A DNA stretch of 41,424 nucleotides. Source: an uncultured bacterium. Its GTDB lineage: Bacteria; Verrucomicrobiota; Kiritimatiellia; RFP12; UBA1067. Positions 35,567 to 41,424 of this stretch are shown here, piece after piece (the stretch's first letter is position 1; every line of letters starts with the position of its first letter). Where the stretch lies: positions 1 to 41,424 of the forward strand of contig CACXPT010000011.1 of NCBI GenBank assembly GCA_902769585.1, given 5' to 3'. The notes beneath the pieces were generated by a model. That model had not been told where the DNA came from. It saw nothing but the letters and a program-made list of their open reading frames with translations, and made no database searches. The translations under genes were made by a program, and so were the position numbers.

Positions 35567-36313
35567 ATGGGATTATTGTGGAACATATTGTTTTGGGGCG
35601 CCATAATCTGGATGTGGACGTACCATAGCAAGGAAAGCAGGCGGCGCGAGCAGTCTGCTCGGCGTCGCAATTCCGGCTATTTCCGGGACGTCATCCTGGA
35701 GAGCTTCGGCAAGATGCTCGGATTCATCTCGAAGTCTGACGGGCGCATCAGCGAGAACGAGGTCAACGTGGCGAGCAAGTGCCTGCGTTCGCTGGGCCTT
35801 TCCGAGGAGGAGTACCAGGTATGCGTGCGCGCGTTCAACAGCGTGCGCGCGTATTCGTTCTCCGCGTTCCACGACTGCGCCTCTCGATTCGCCTCCATCG
35901 TGGCAGACGAGACGAGGACTCTCGTCTACGAGATGCTGTGGATAGTCGCCGCGGCGGATGGCGTCCTGGACGCCAACGAAGACGAGCTGCTCCGTCGAGC
36001 CGTCGGCCCGCTCAAGATAGACACGTTGTTGTACCAGTATTTCAAGCGGACGTATTTCGGGGGCGGCGGAGGAAGTGCCGGCGGACGCCGCAGCGAGGAA
36101 TCAGAGCTGGAGAGGGCGTACGCGCGATTGGGGTGCGCCTCGTCGGATTCGGACGATGCCGTCCGGGCGGCATACCGTAAGCTTGCCATGCGGTATCACC
36201 CCGACAGGCTAAAGGCTGAGGGCGTGCCCGAGGGCATGATTGCGCAAGCCACCAGATCCATGGCGGAAATAAACGCCGCATGGGATGTCGTGAGAAAGGT
36301 ACGGCGCCTCTAA
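35567..36313 (+). CDS. DjlA-like membrane-anchored co-chaperone (TerB-like + J domain)
   Basis: The 248-residue product has an N-terminal membrane helix (GLLWNILFWGAIIWMWTY), a TerB-like helical domain (about 40-155: GKMLGFISKSDGRISENEV, then MLWIVAAADGVLDANEDELL), a Gly-rich linker (GGGGGSAGG) and a C-terminal J domain (about 182-248) with YRKLAMRYHPDRL; the HPD motif at about 211-213 stimulates DnaK ATPase. This order is that of DjlA. No clear ribosome site precedes the ATG; it may be coupled to folD, 22 nt upstream. Confidence 0.9.
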   Translation: MGLLWNILFWGAIIWMWTYHSKESRRREQSARRRNSGYFRDVILESFGKMLGFISKSDGRISENEVNVASKCLRSLGLSEEEYQVCVRAFNSVRAYSFSAFHDCASRFASIVADETRTLVYEMLWIVAAADGVLDANEDELLRRAVGPLKIDTLLYQYFKRTYFGGGGGSAGGRRSEESELERAYARLGCASSDSDDAVRAAYRKLAMRYHPDRLKAEGVPEGMIAQATRSMAEINAAWDVVRKVRRL

Positions 36314-36324
36314 ACGTTTTCAGA

Positions 36325-36330
36325 TACAAT
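36325..36330 (+). promoter_or_regulatory. Possible -10 box before the isomerase-like gene
   Basis: TACAAT lies 18 nt before the preferred ATG at 36349 and 9 nt before an alternative ATG at 36340. No -35 hexamer is evident. Depending on the true start, the transcript is short-leadered or leaderless. Confidence 0.35.
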
Positions 36331-36348
36331 CAAGTAAGGATGCAGAAG

Positions 36349-37251
36349 ATGACACGCCGTTCTTTTCTTGCAGTCGGTTCGCTGGCCATGGCGGCCAGCT
36401 GTGGCCCCACCGCCGCCAAGGCGGCCGGGGCGGGTGTGGCCAGCAGGAAGGTCCGTTTCCGCCTGGGCATGGCAGGCTACACCTACAACAAGTTCAAGAT
36501 AGACGAGACGCTCGAGGCGCTGGAGCGGTTCGGGGTGCGCGACCTGTGCGTGAAGGACTTCCACCTGCCGCTGACGTCGACGTCCGCGGAGATCGAGGTG
36601 TTCCGCAAGAAGTGCGCCGACCATGGCGTGACGCCGTACGGCGTTGGGCCAATCTACATGCAGACGGAGGACGAGGCGAAGTGGGCGTTCGACTACGCGG
36701 CGGCGCTTGGCGTGCCGACCGTCGTTGGCGTGCCATGGAAGCCGGCTCCCGACGGCAGCACGGGCTGGAAGAAGCGCTGCCAGTCGCCGGAGCTGTGCGC
36801 GAAGGTGGCGGAGCTCTGCGCGCGCTACGACCTGAAGTTCGCGATCCACAACCACGGCCGCAACCCGGCGACTGGCGTGCCGACGCTCTTCGGCGCGCCG
36901 ACGGACGTCTGGGAGGTGGTGAAGGATCTCGACAGGCGGATGGGCCTCTGCATGGACATCGCCTACACGTTCGCGGACGGATTTGACCCTGCCGCCGAGA
37001 TCCGCAAGTACGCCGCCCGTCTCTTCGACTGCCACTTCCGCAACATCTCCGACCCGAAGAACGGCAGCTCGGGGACGAACTCGGCGGATGGCGCGATCGA
37101 CTACTTCAGCGTCGTGAAGGCGCTTGCCGATGTGGGCTACGCGGGCGCATGCGGCATCGAGCTCGCCAACGCATTCCCGAAGAACCCGGAATGGATTCCG
37201 GCGTCTGTCGGGTATTTCCGCGGGCTGATGGACGCTGTGGATCGCGGCTGA
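36349..37251 (+). CDS. Exported sugar phosphate isomerase/epimerase-like TIM-barrel protein
   Basis: ATG 36349 has AAGGA (36336-36340) 8 nt upstream; ATG 36340 is the alternative. The 300-residue product begins MTRRSFLAVGSLAMAASCG, a Tat-type signal (TRRSFL) that could also be a lipoprotein signal (AASC). The rest is an AP-endonuclease-2/xylose-isomerase-like barrel: FRLGMAGYTYNKF, YGVGPIYMQ, FAIHNHGRNP, LCMDIAYTFADG, LFDCHFRNISDPKNG and GACGIELANAF, with His/Asp/Glu residues placed for a metal site. Such Tat-exported members are common in PVC and Bacteroidota genomes; the substrate is unknown. Confidence 0.85.
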   Translation: MTRRSFLAVGSLAMAASCGPTAAKAAGAGVASRKVRFRLGMAGYTYNKFKIDETLEALERFGVRDLCVKDFHLPLTSTSAEIEVFRKKCADHGVTPYGVGPIYMQTEDEAKWAFDYAAALGVPTVVGVPWKPAPDGSTGWKKRCQSPELCAKVAELCARYDLKFAIHNHGRNPATGVPTLFGAPTDVWEVVKDLDRRMGLCMDIAYTFADGFDPAAEIRKYAARLFDCHFRNISDPKNGSSGTNSADGAIDYFSVVKALADVGYAGACGIELANAFPKNPEWIPASVGYFRGLMDAVDRG

Positions 37252-37310
37252 GCCGTCCGTGCAGAGGCAAGATTCCTGAAAAGTTAAAATTTAAAAAAAT
37301 CACGTCGTGT

Positions 37311-37339
37311 TTGAATCCGACGTATAGAAGTGCTATACT
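37311..37339 (+). promoter_or_regulatory. Promoter of the type III translocon operon, with AT-rich upstream tract
   Basis: TTGAAT (37311-37316), a 17-nt spacer and TATACT (37334-37339) are near consensus. A strikingly AT-rich tract (37278-37299) just upstream could be an UP element or a silencer-binding site in this GC-rich genome. Transcription would start near 37346. The leader holds a small stem, GCACA (37357-37361) with TGTGC (37365-37369), before the AGGAGG ribosome site of the first micro-ORF. Confidence 0.85.
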
Positions 37340-37386
37340 TCAAGATGTCTTCTCATGCACAAGGTGTGCCTTTGCAGGAGGGAGCA

Positions 37387-37479
37387 ATGAAAACAACTGT
37401 ATCGAGCATAGTCCAAAGCGGCTTCTCGGAGCAACGCGAAGGCGTGCCCGAAGAGGCAAGGAGGCGTTCGCATGGCTGA
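37387..37479 (+). CDS. 30-residue micro-ORF, first cistron of the translocon operon
   Basis: An ATG at 37387 sits 3 nt after a strong AGGAGGGAG ribosome site and opens a 30-codon frame (MKTTVSSIVQSGFSEQ, ending RRRSHG) that stops at 37479, overlapping the next start by 8 nt. Site quality, position directly downstream of the promoter and the stop/start overlap argue that it is translated. It could be a leader peptide coupling translation to the next gene, or a small secretion-related peptide. I recognise no family. The true boundary of its function is inference. Confidence 0.6.
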   Translation: MKTTVSSIVQSGFSEQREGVPEEARRRSHG

Positions 37480-37852
37480 CAGCCAGAGCGACACCGAGGC
37501 GTATCTCGCGCGCATCCGCAAGACGATTGCGGATTCCGAGAGACTTGTGGAGGCGACACGGCTGCGCATCGCCGAGACTGATCGCATGCTCGAGAAACAG
37601 GGCCTGACCCGCGAGCAGGTGATGAACTTCAGGTTCTCGCCGGAGCAGCGCGAGGCGGTGAACCGCGAACTTGCGAGGCGAGGGCTTGATCCGATAGAGG
37701 AGTCGGTTGAGGATGCGGAGGTGCTCGAAGACGTGAGACGAGAGACTATGGACGAGTCGCGCGCCACAAGCCTCGCGTCGGACTCGCCCGACGGCGAACT
37801 TGCGGAGAGACAGAGAAAATTTGGTCTGATGATGAAACCTTTTCAGCTCTGA
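37472..37852 (+). CDS. Small helical protein in LcrG position of the translocon operon
   Basis: The ATG at 37472 overlaps the end of the micro-ORF and has AGGAGG within it. The 126-residue product is highly charged and helical: TEAYLARIRKTIADSERLVEATRLRIAETDRML forms an amphipathic helix (about 8-41). The rest is polar and acidic, ending RQRKFGLMMKPFQL. There is no signal peptide, as expected for a cytoplasmic or type III secreted protein. Its position before a coiled-coil protein, an LcrH chaperone and two translocators matches lcrG, the chaperone of the needle-tip protein; similarity in sequence is not evident, so this is synteny-based inference. Confidence 0.65.
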   Translation: MADSQSDTEAYLARIRKTIADSERLVEATRLRIAETDRMLEKQGLTREQVMNFRFSPEQREAVNRELARRGLDPIEESVEDAEVLEDVRRETMDESRATSLASDSPDGELAERQRKFGLMMKPFQL

Positions 37853-37898
37853 GGTGTAGTCAAGGCAAAAGCAAACAGAAACAACAGGAGAAACTACC

Positions 37899-38723
37899 AT
37901 GACTACAGAGATCAAATTCGGCCCGTCGACTGGTGCGGCGGTTGCGACGCAGGAAACCAAGACGGCGGAAAACCCGTTCGTCCAGCAGGACAAGCAGGTG
38001 GCTCCGGTGCTTGACGGCGAGAACGTAAGGGTCTTGTCTGGAAGCATGTCTGACCTTGAAAAGCTCGTCGCGCAGCTGAAGAACGAGACCAACGAAACCA
38101 AGATGAGCGTGACGCAGCGGCGCATCTCGATCCTCTCCACCGTCCTGGACTCCATGTCCGACCGCATTTCGGAGAAAGAGCGGGAGAGCATCATCGAGAT
38201 CGAGAAGCTCGACGGCGAGAAGGCCACGGCCGAGGGCGAACTCGCCGGCTACACGTCCGGGAAGGCGGCGGCCGAAGGGCGCATCGCCGCGCTCGACGTG
38301 CAGATCGCGGCGCTCGAGAATGCCATCAAGCAGGCCGTGCAGGACGGCGAGGACCATCGCGAGCAGGTAGCGAAGCTTAAGGAGCAGCGCGCCCAGGAGC
38401 AGCAGAAGCTCGACCAGATCAACGAAGCAATCGCGTCCGTGAACGCCAAGATCGCCGGGATCGACGTCAAGATTGCGGAATGTACCCAGGCGATCGCCAA
38501 GACCACCTTGAACGAAGTCGCGAACGCGCTGCGCGTCGCGGCGAGCGAGACCGCTTCATCGTCATCGGTGGATGACAGGGAGGAGCGCTTCGGCGTCCGC
38601 GTGAAGCAGGCAAAGAAGGAAGTGGAGACCGACATCGGAAACGTCATAAGGGAGTCTCTCGACAAGATCGACGACCAGATTCGCGCGATCCTTGACGAAT
38701 CCCAGATGAAGGTCGAGGCGTAA
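37899..38723 (+). CDS. Coiled-coil protein in LcrV (needle-tip) position of the translocon operon
   Basis: The 274-residue product has no signal peptide. A polar N-terminal stretch (about 1-45) is followed by a very long helical heptad region (about 48-215, with an internal Gly-containing turn near 112-117 suggesting an antiparallel hairpin) and a C-terminal helix (about 235-274). AGGAG precedes the ATG. Length, absence of a Sec signal, coiled-coil hairpin and place in the operon (before the LcrH-like chaperone and translocators) make it a candidate needle-tip, secreted regulator or effector. No sequence match to LcrV, IpaD or EspA is visible to me. Confidence 0.7.
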   Translation: MTTEIKFGPSTGAAVATQETKTAENPFVQQDKQVAPVLDGENVRVLSGSMSDLEKLVAQLKNETNETKMSVTQRRISILSTVLDSMSDRISEKERESIIEIEKLDGEKATAEGELAGYTSGKAAAEGRIAALDVQIAALENAIKQAVQDGEDHREQVAKLKEQRAQEQQKLDQINEAIASVNAKIAGIDVKIAECTQAIAKTTLNEVANALRVAASETASSSSVDDREERFGVRVKQAKKEVETDIGNVIRESLDKIDDQIRAILDESQMKVEA

Positions 38724-38726
38724 CTC

Positions 38727-38758
38727 TCAACCCCTCAAACTCTCAAACTTTCAAACTT
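38727..38758 (+). repeat. 8-bp tandem repeat before the SycD-like gene
   Basis: Four 8-bp units, TCAACCCC TCAAACTC TCAAACTT TCAAACTT, fill most of the 52-nt gap, followed by AAAGAAAGGA as ribosome site. The unit is close to the reverse complement of the GGAAGTTT repeat found later in the operon at 40553-40576. Confidence 0.75.
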
Positions 38759-38775
38759 AAAGAAAGGAAAACAAA

Positions 38776-39288
38776 ATGCAAAAGATTGATTCAGCTGAGA
38801 TCGCCGCCGGCGTGAAGACCCTCATTGAGAACGCGTCCACCATGAAGCAGTTGAAGGGTGTCACGAACGATGAGCTGGAGGCCGTCTATTCGTTGGCCTT
38901 CAGCTACTACCAGACCGGCAAGTACGAAGAGGCGCACAAGCTCTTCCAGTTCCTCGTCCTCTTCGACCACCTGAACGCGAAATACTGGTTCGGGCTCGGC
39001 GCCGTGCAACAGGCGCTCAAGGACTTCAAGAACGCAGCTGTCTCCTACGGATACTGCTCGTTCCTGAAGCTCGACAACCCGAAGCCGCAGCTGCATGCGG
39101 CGGAGTGCTTCCTCGCACTCGGCGACAAGCGCAGCGCAGCCAGCGCGCTGGAGGCCCTGAACGAGTACTGCCCGAAGGACACCGACATCGGCCGCGAGTA
39201 CCGCGCGAAGGCGGCGAAGCTGCGCGAGGTCATCGGCGAGGAGGCGTTTGCGGAGCTGGCGAAGGCGGACGAGAAGGTTAAGGCTTAA
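38776..39288 (+). CDS. Type III secretion chaperone, SycD/LcrH family (TPR)
   Basis: The 170-residue product matches the class II translocator chaperones in length and pattern: an N-terminal helix, then three tetratricopeptide repeats, with LEAVYSLAFSYYQTGKYEEA (about 35-54), FLVLFDHLNAKYWFGLGAVQQAL (about 57-79) and PKPQLHAAECFLALGDKRSA (about 103-122). In Yersinia, Salmonella, Shigella and Chlamydia this protein binds the two hydrophobic translocators before secretion. Here those two genes follow immediately, as in lcrH-yopB-yopD. It is the strongest family match in this operon. The last codons run into an AAGGTTAAGG repeat that continues past the stop. Confidence 0.92.
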   Translation: MQKIDSAEIAAGVKTLIENASTMKQLKGVTNDELEAVYSLAFSYYQTGKYEEAHKLFQFLVLFDHLNAKYWFGLGAVQQALKDFKNAAVSYGYCSFLKLDNPKPQLHAAECFLALGDKRSAASALEALNEYCPKDTDIGREYRAKAAKLREVIGEEAFAELAKADEKVKA

Positions 39289-39353
39289 GGTGAAGGTTAA
39301 GGTTAAGGCGTAATGCGGTTGTCGGGTGACGGCTGTCGATTGTCGAAAAAAAC

Positions 39354-39384
39354 TGTAACCTTACGGCGTTAGCCGTGTAAACAG
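39354..39384 (+). promoter_or_regulatory. Two-part conserved element upstream of the SipB-like gene (copy 1)
   Basis: TGTAACC (39354-39360), 13 nt, then CGTGTAAACAG (39374-39384). The same two blocks with the same 13-nt gap occur before the next gene (40599-40629), and both copies end exactly 68 nt before their ATG. The core TGTAAC/TGTAAAC repeats are 22 nt apart, two helical turns. A shared regulatory role, on DNA or RNA, is inference. The rest of the 163-nt gap holds AAGGTTAAGG repeats and the AGGAGG ribosome site. Confidence 0.6.
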
Positions 39385-39451
39385 GGCGAGCCGATAAAAA
39401 AGGCAGAAGACAAACAACCAAAACCTGAAACCCAACTAGGAGGAATTGAAA

Positions 39452-40549
39452 ATGCCTATCGAAATAAACACTGGAAACGCCCCGAAGCTGTCTCAGGCGA
39501 TGTTCGAGTCGCTTTCGAAGACAAGCGGAGCAGACGGCACGGAACTCAAGGAAGTCGTGGGCAAGGCGATGGAAGTCCTGGCCGGAGCCAACCTCAACGT
39601 GACGAAAGCCGACTCGTCCGGCACCGCCGGCGCGGCCGAGCGGAAGACCACGGGCGGGGCGAACGTGCCCGCGCTCGACAATCCGGGCGACGTCAAGCAG
39701 TTGCAGGCCAATCTCGAAAAGCTCGTAGCCTACCTGCAGCTCGACAACGAAGAGCGCCAGACGCAGATGGCGAAGGACCGCATCGAGATCCAGAAGGACA
39801 ACCTCGAAACCGAGCACAAGGGCCGCATGGAAGAGCTCGAGAAGTCGTTCAAGAAGATGGAGGATGCCGAGAAGGCCCGCATGGCGAGCCGTATCTTCGG
39901 CTGGCTCGGCGCGGTCCTGGCGGTTGTCGCGGCGGTGGTCGTCACGGTAGTGACCGGCGGCGCGGCGGCGGCGTTCGCCATCGCGGGCGCGGCGATGGCG
40001 GTCACGGCGCTCGTCATGAACGAGACGGGCGCGATGGAGGCTCTCACCAACAAGCTTTCCGAACACCTGCAGGAAAAGTACGGCATGAGCAAGTCTCAGG
40101 CGCAGCTCGCGGCCTCGCTCATCATCAACATCTCGATCATGGTGGCGCAGCTCGGTTGCGCGATCGGTTCGGCCGCCAGCGCGGCCGCCAGCGCGGCGAA
40201 GGCTGCCGCGGACGCGGCTGCCGCAGGCGCCACGGCCGCCTCGGCCTCCACGACGGCCACGACGGTCCAGAGCGTCGTGACCATCGCCAACACCGCGGTC
40301 AGCGCGGGCGGACTCGCCTCGGGCGGCGTCAACTCGTTCTTCACCTACCGGTCGGACGACGCCAAGGCGGACGTGATGGAGCTCCAGAAGTTCATCACGA
40401 TGCTCCAGCAGCGGCTTGACGAGAGCGAGGAAGAGCTGCAGCTCATCGTCGAGCAGATCCAGGGCGCAATCGGCAAGATCGCGGACCTCATCTCGTCCGC
40501 GACCGACCAGAGCGCTGAAATCGCAAACAACATCGGCCAGATGGCGTAA
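39452..40549 (+). CDS. Type III secretion translocon pore protein, SipB/IpaB/YopB-like
   Basis: ATG 39452 has AGGAGGAA 6 nt upstream; a TTG at 39446 is the alternative. The 365-residue product has the translocator architecture: no signal peptide, a polar N-terminus, a coiled coil (about 75-148), a first hydrophobic segment (about 150-190: WLGAVLAVVAAVVVTVVTGG), a second Ala-rich hydrophobic segment (about 220-295), and a C-terminal coiled coil (about 308-362, ending QSAEIANNIGQMA). KMEDAEKARMASRIFGWLGA before the first helix resembles SseC/SipB-type proteins. It would insert into a host membrane as a pore with the next protein. It directly follows its presumed chaperone. Confidence 0.88.
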   Translation: MPIEINTGNAPKLSQAMFESLSKTSGADGTELKEVVGKAMEVLAGANLNVTKADSSGTAGAAERKTTGGANVPALDNPGDVKQLQANLEKLVAYLQLDNEERQTQMAKDRIEIQKDNLETEHKGRMEELEKSFKKMEDAEKARMASRIFGWLGAVLAVVAAVVVTVVTGGAAAAFAIAGAAMAVTALVMNETGAMEALTNKLSEHLQEKYGMSKSQAQLAASLIINISIMVAQLGCAIGSAASAAASAAKAAADAAAAGATAASASTTATTVQSVVTIANTAVSAGGLASGGVNSFFTYRSDDAKADVMELQKFITMLQQRLDESEEELQLIVEQIQGAIGKIADLISSATDQSAEIANNIGQMA

Positions 40550-40552
40550 TGG

Positions 40553-40680
40553 GGAAGTTTGGAAGTTTGGAAGTTACGGAGAAAAGTTGAAGGTTGTTTG
40601 TAACCTATGTGTAACATGCGTGTAAACAGATCGAAGCACCCAACCACACATCCAAACCTCTAAATAAACATCCAAACTTC
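40553..40680 (+). repeat. GGAAGTTT tandem repeat and matching inverted copies bracketing the sipB-sipC-like spacer
   Basis: Three 8-bp units (GGAAGTTT twice, GGAAGTTA) occupy 40553-40576. At the other end TCCAAACCTC (40651-40660) and TCCAAACTTC (40671-40680) are inverted counterparts; GAAGTTTGGA at 40554-40563 and 40562-40571 is the exact complement of the last one. The RNA could fold the spacer into a long stem ending right at the AGAAAGGA ribosome site (40681-40688). Confidence 0.65.
40599..40629 (+). promoter_or_regulatory. Two-part conserved element upstream of the SipC-like gene (copy 2)
   Basis: TGTAACC (40599-40605) and CGTGTAAACAG (40619-40629) are separated by 13 nt, exactly as in copy 1, and end 68 nt before the ATG at 40697. 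An extra TGTAAC at 40610-40615 gives three direct repeats at 11-nt steps (40599, 40610, 40621). The flanking sequence differs between copies, so the blocks appear to be conserved selectively. Confidence 0.6.
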
Positions 40681-40696
40681 AGAAAGGAATCAACCA

Positions 40697-41424
40697 ATGA
40701 GCATTCAAGTCAACAGCAATTCCGTCGATGCGATGAAGATGTGGGAGACCATCCTCTCTTCCGTCGGCGATGTGCAGAAGACGACGACGCCGGAGGGCAA
40801 GGATTCGCTTACCGTCACCATCGGCGAGGGCGCGGCCGCCCGAACCGTCACCATGGTCCCGGACGACCTGGAGCTGCCGGCGACGGCGGATTCCGCCGCG
40901 CTCGACTCGCTCGTCGCGAAGCTTGCGGGCCTCGGGCTCGAGATGACGCCGGACGAGATAGCCGCCTTCAAGGAGGCCGCGACGCAGGTGTATGCCGAGG
41001 CGACCAAGGCGCTCGCCGACGTGAAGGCGAAGTCCAAGGGCAACACCATGTACGACCTCTACGCCCTCATGAAGCTGATGGTCGAGGTTGCGCAGAAGCA
41101 GCGCGACGCGCAGCGCGAGATGCGCAACGCCGAGAACCAGCTCGTCCAGAAGGCGATCCAGAACCAGGCCGACCAGCAGCGCGACGCGGCGTGGCTGGGT
41201 CTCGTCGTCGGCGTGACGTGCGGACTCATCTCGGCGGGCATCTCGCTCGGCATGATGATTGGCCAGTCGTCCGCCGCCTCCAAGCAGTCGGATCTCGCGA
41301 ACAACGCCGGACTCGACGCCTCGAGCACCAAGGTGGACATGCTGAAGATGGCCGACTCGCAGATCCACGCCGACCAGCAGCTGGCGACGATCCAGAACAA
41401 GGTGGGCGGGGAGACGTCCAACCG
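40697..41424 (+). CDS. Type III secretion second translocator, SipC/IpaC/YopD-like (3' end outside window)
   Basis: ATG 40697 has AGAAAGGA 8 nt upstream; 242 codons are visible and the frame runs off the window. There is no signal peptide. A coiled-coil stretch (about 118-160, VAQKQRDAQREMRNAENQL) precedes a single hydrophobic segment (about 164-193, WLGLVVGVTCGLISAGISLG), then a polar region. One membrane segment downstream of a two-segment translocator and an LcrH chaperone is the pattern of YopD, SipC/IpaC or EspB. It would complete the translocon pore. Sequence identity to known members looks low, so the call rests on architecture and order. Confidence 0.82.
   Translation, partial: MSIQVNSNSVDAMKMWETILSSVGDVQKTTTPEGKDSLTVTIGEGAAARTVTMVPDDLELPATADSAALDSLVAKLAGLGLEMTPDEIAAFKEAATQVYAEATKALADVKAKSKGNTMYDLYALMKLMVEVAQKQRDAQREMRNAENQLVQKAIQNQADQQRDAAWLGLVVGVTCGLISAGISLGMMIGQSSAASKQSDLANNAGLDASSTKVDMLKMADSQIHADQQLATIQNKVGGETSN

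Noticed and set aside
37252..37386. Intrinsic terminator after the isomerase-like gene
   Set aside because: The AT-rich tract near 37280 has no preceding GC stem; it fits better as an upstream element of the translocon promoter.

Overview
The window is GC-rich bacterial DNA (roughly 60 % or more by eye), densely coded and without rRNA, tRNA, insertion sequence or CRISPR array. The gene mix suggests an animal-gut-type member of the PVC group, most likely Kiritimatiellota/Lentisphaerota. The clues are secreted proteins sharing a C-terminal block (conserved VW-DYVAGT-P, PVI-W-PDL and RFFKV-V-LP), a degenerate FGE-sulfatase/PKD surface protein, a Gld-type ABC system, D-galactonate catabolism, and a type III secretion translocon. 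The taxon is inferred from protein character, not from a marker gene.

Layout. 1-1892: end of the ribosomal stalk operon (rplK', rplA, rplJ, rplL), closed by a clear intrinsic terminator, so rpoB does not follow rplL. 1895-3554: ACT-domain protein plus UPF0210 partner. 3591-6286: an unrecognised, AT-richer secreted protein, then a convergent SGNH/DUF4886 hydrolase. 6490-9015: clpB. 9016-15668: sugar utilisation, with a secreted GH36-type alpha-galactosidase convergent to dgoD (D-galactonate dehydratase), an OPT transporter and a sodium:solute symporter. 15749-16952: DUF3793 gene plus flavodoxin behind a strong promoter embedded in an inverted repeat resembling a metal-regulator operator. 17050-24205: three consecutive secreted/surface proteins that share domains. 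24223-28306: a relic small ORF, a NERD membrane protein, a Prc/S41 protease and a PhnP-like metallo-hydrolase. 28336-34617: accD, a SpoIIE/RsbU-type sensor phosphatase, accA, an ABC ATPase and a permease/GldG-like fusion interrupted by a frameshift. 34645-37251: folD, a DjlA-like co-chaperone and a sugar isomerase/epimerase-like protein. 37311-41424 (cut by the window edge): an operon with its own strong promoter that encodes a type III secretion translocon: 30-aa micro-ORF, 126-aa protein, 274-aa coiled-coil protein, SycD/LcrH chaperone, SipB/YopB-like pore protein and SipC/YopD-like second translocator. Its order matches lcrG-lcrV-lcrH-yopB-yopD.

Cross-cutting signals. (i) At least four, probably five, genes have a -10 box only 6-9 nt before the ATG and no Shine-Dalgarno, implying leaderless mRNAs. 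(ii) Perfect palindromes sit in frame inside at least two proteins, like Rickettsia palindromic elements. (iii) The two translocator genes carry the same two-part motif at identical spacing and identical distance (68 nt) from their start codons. (iv) Short 6-8 bp tandem repeats fill several intergenic gaps, most of them in the translocon operon.
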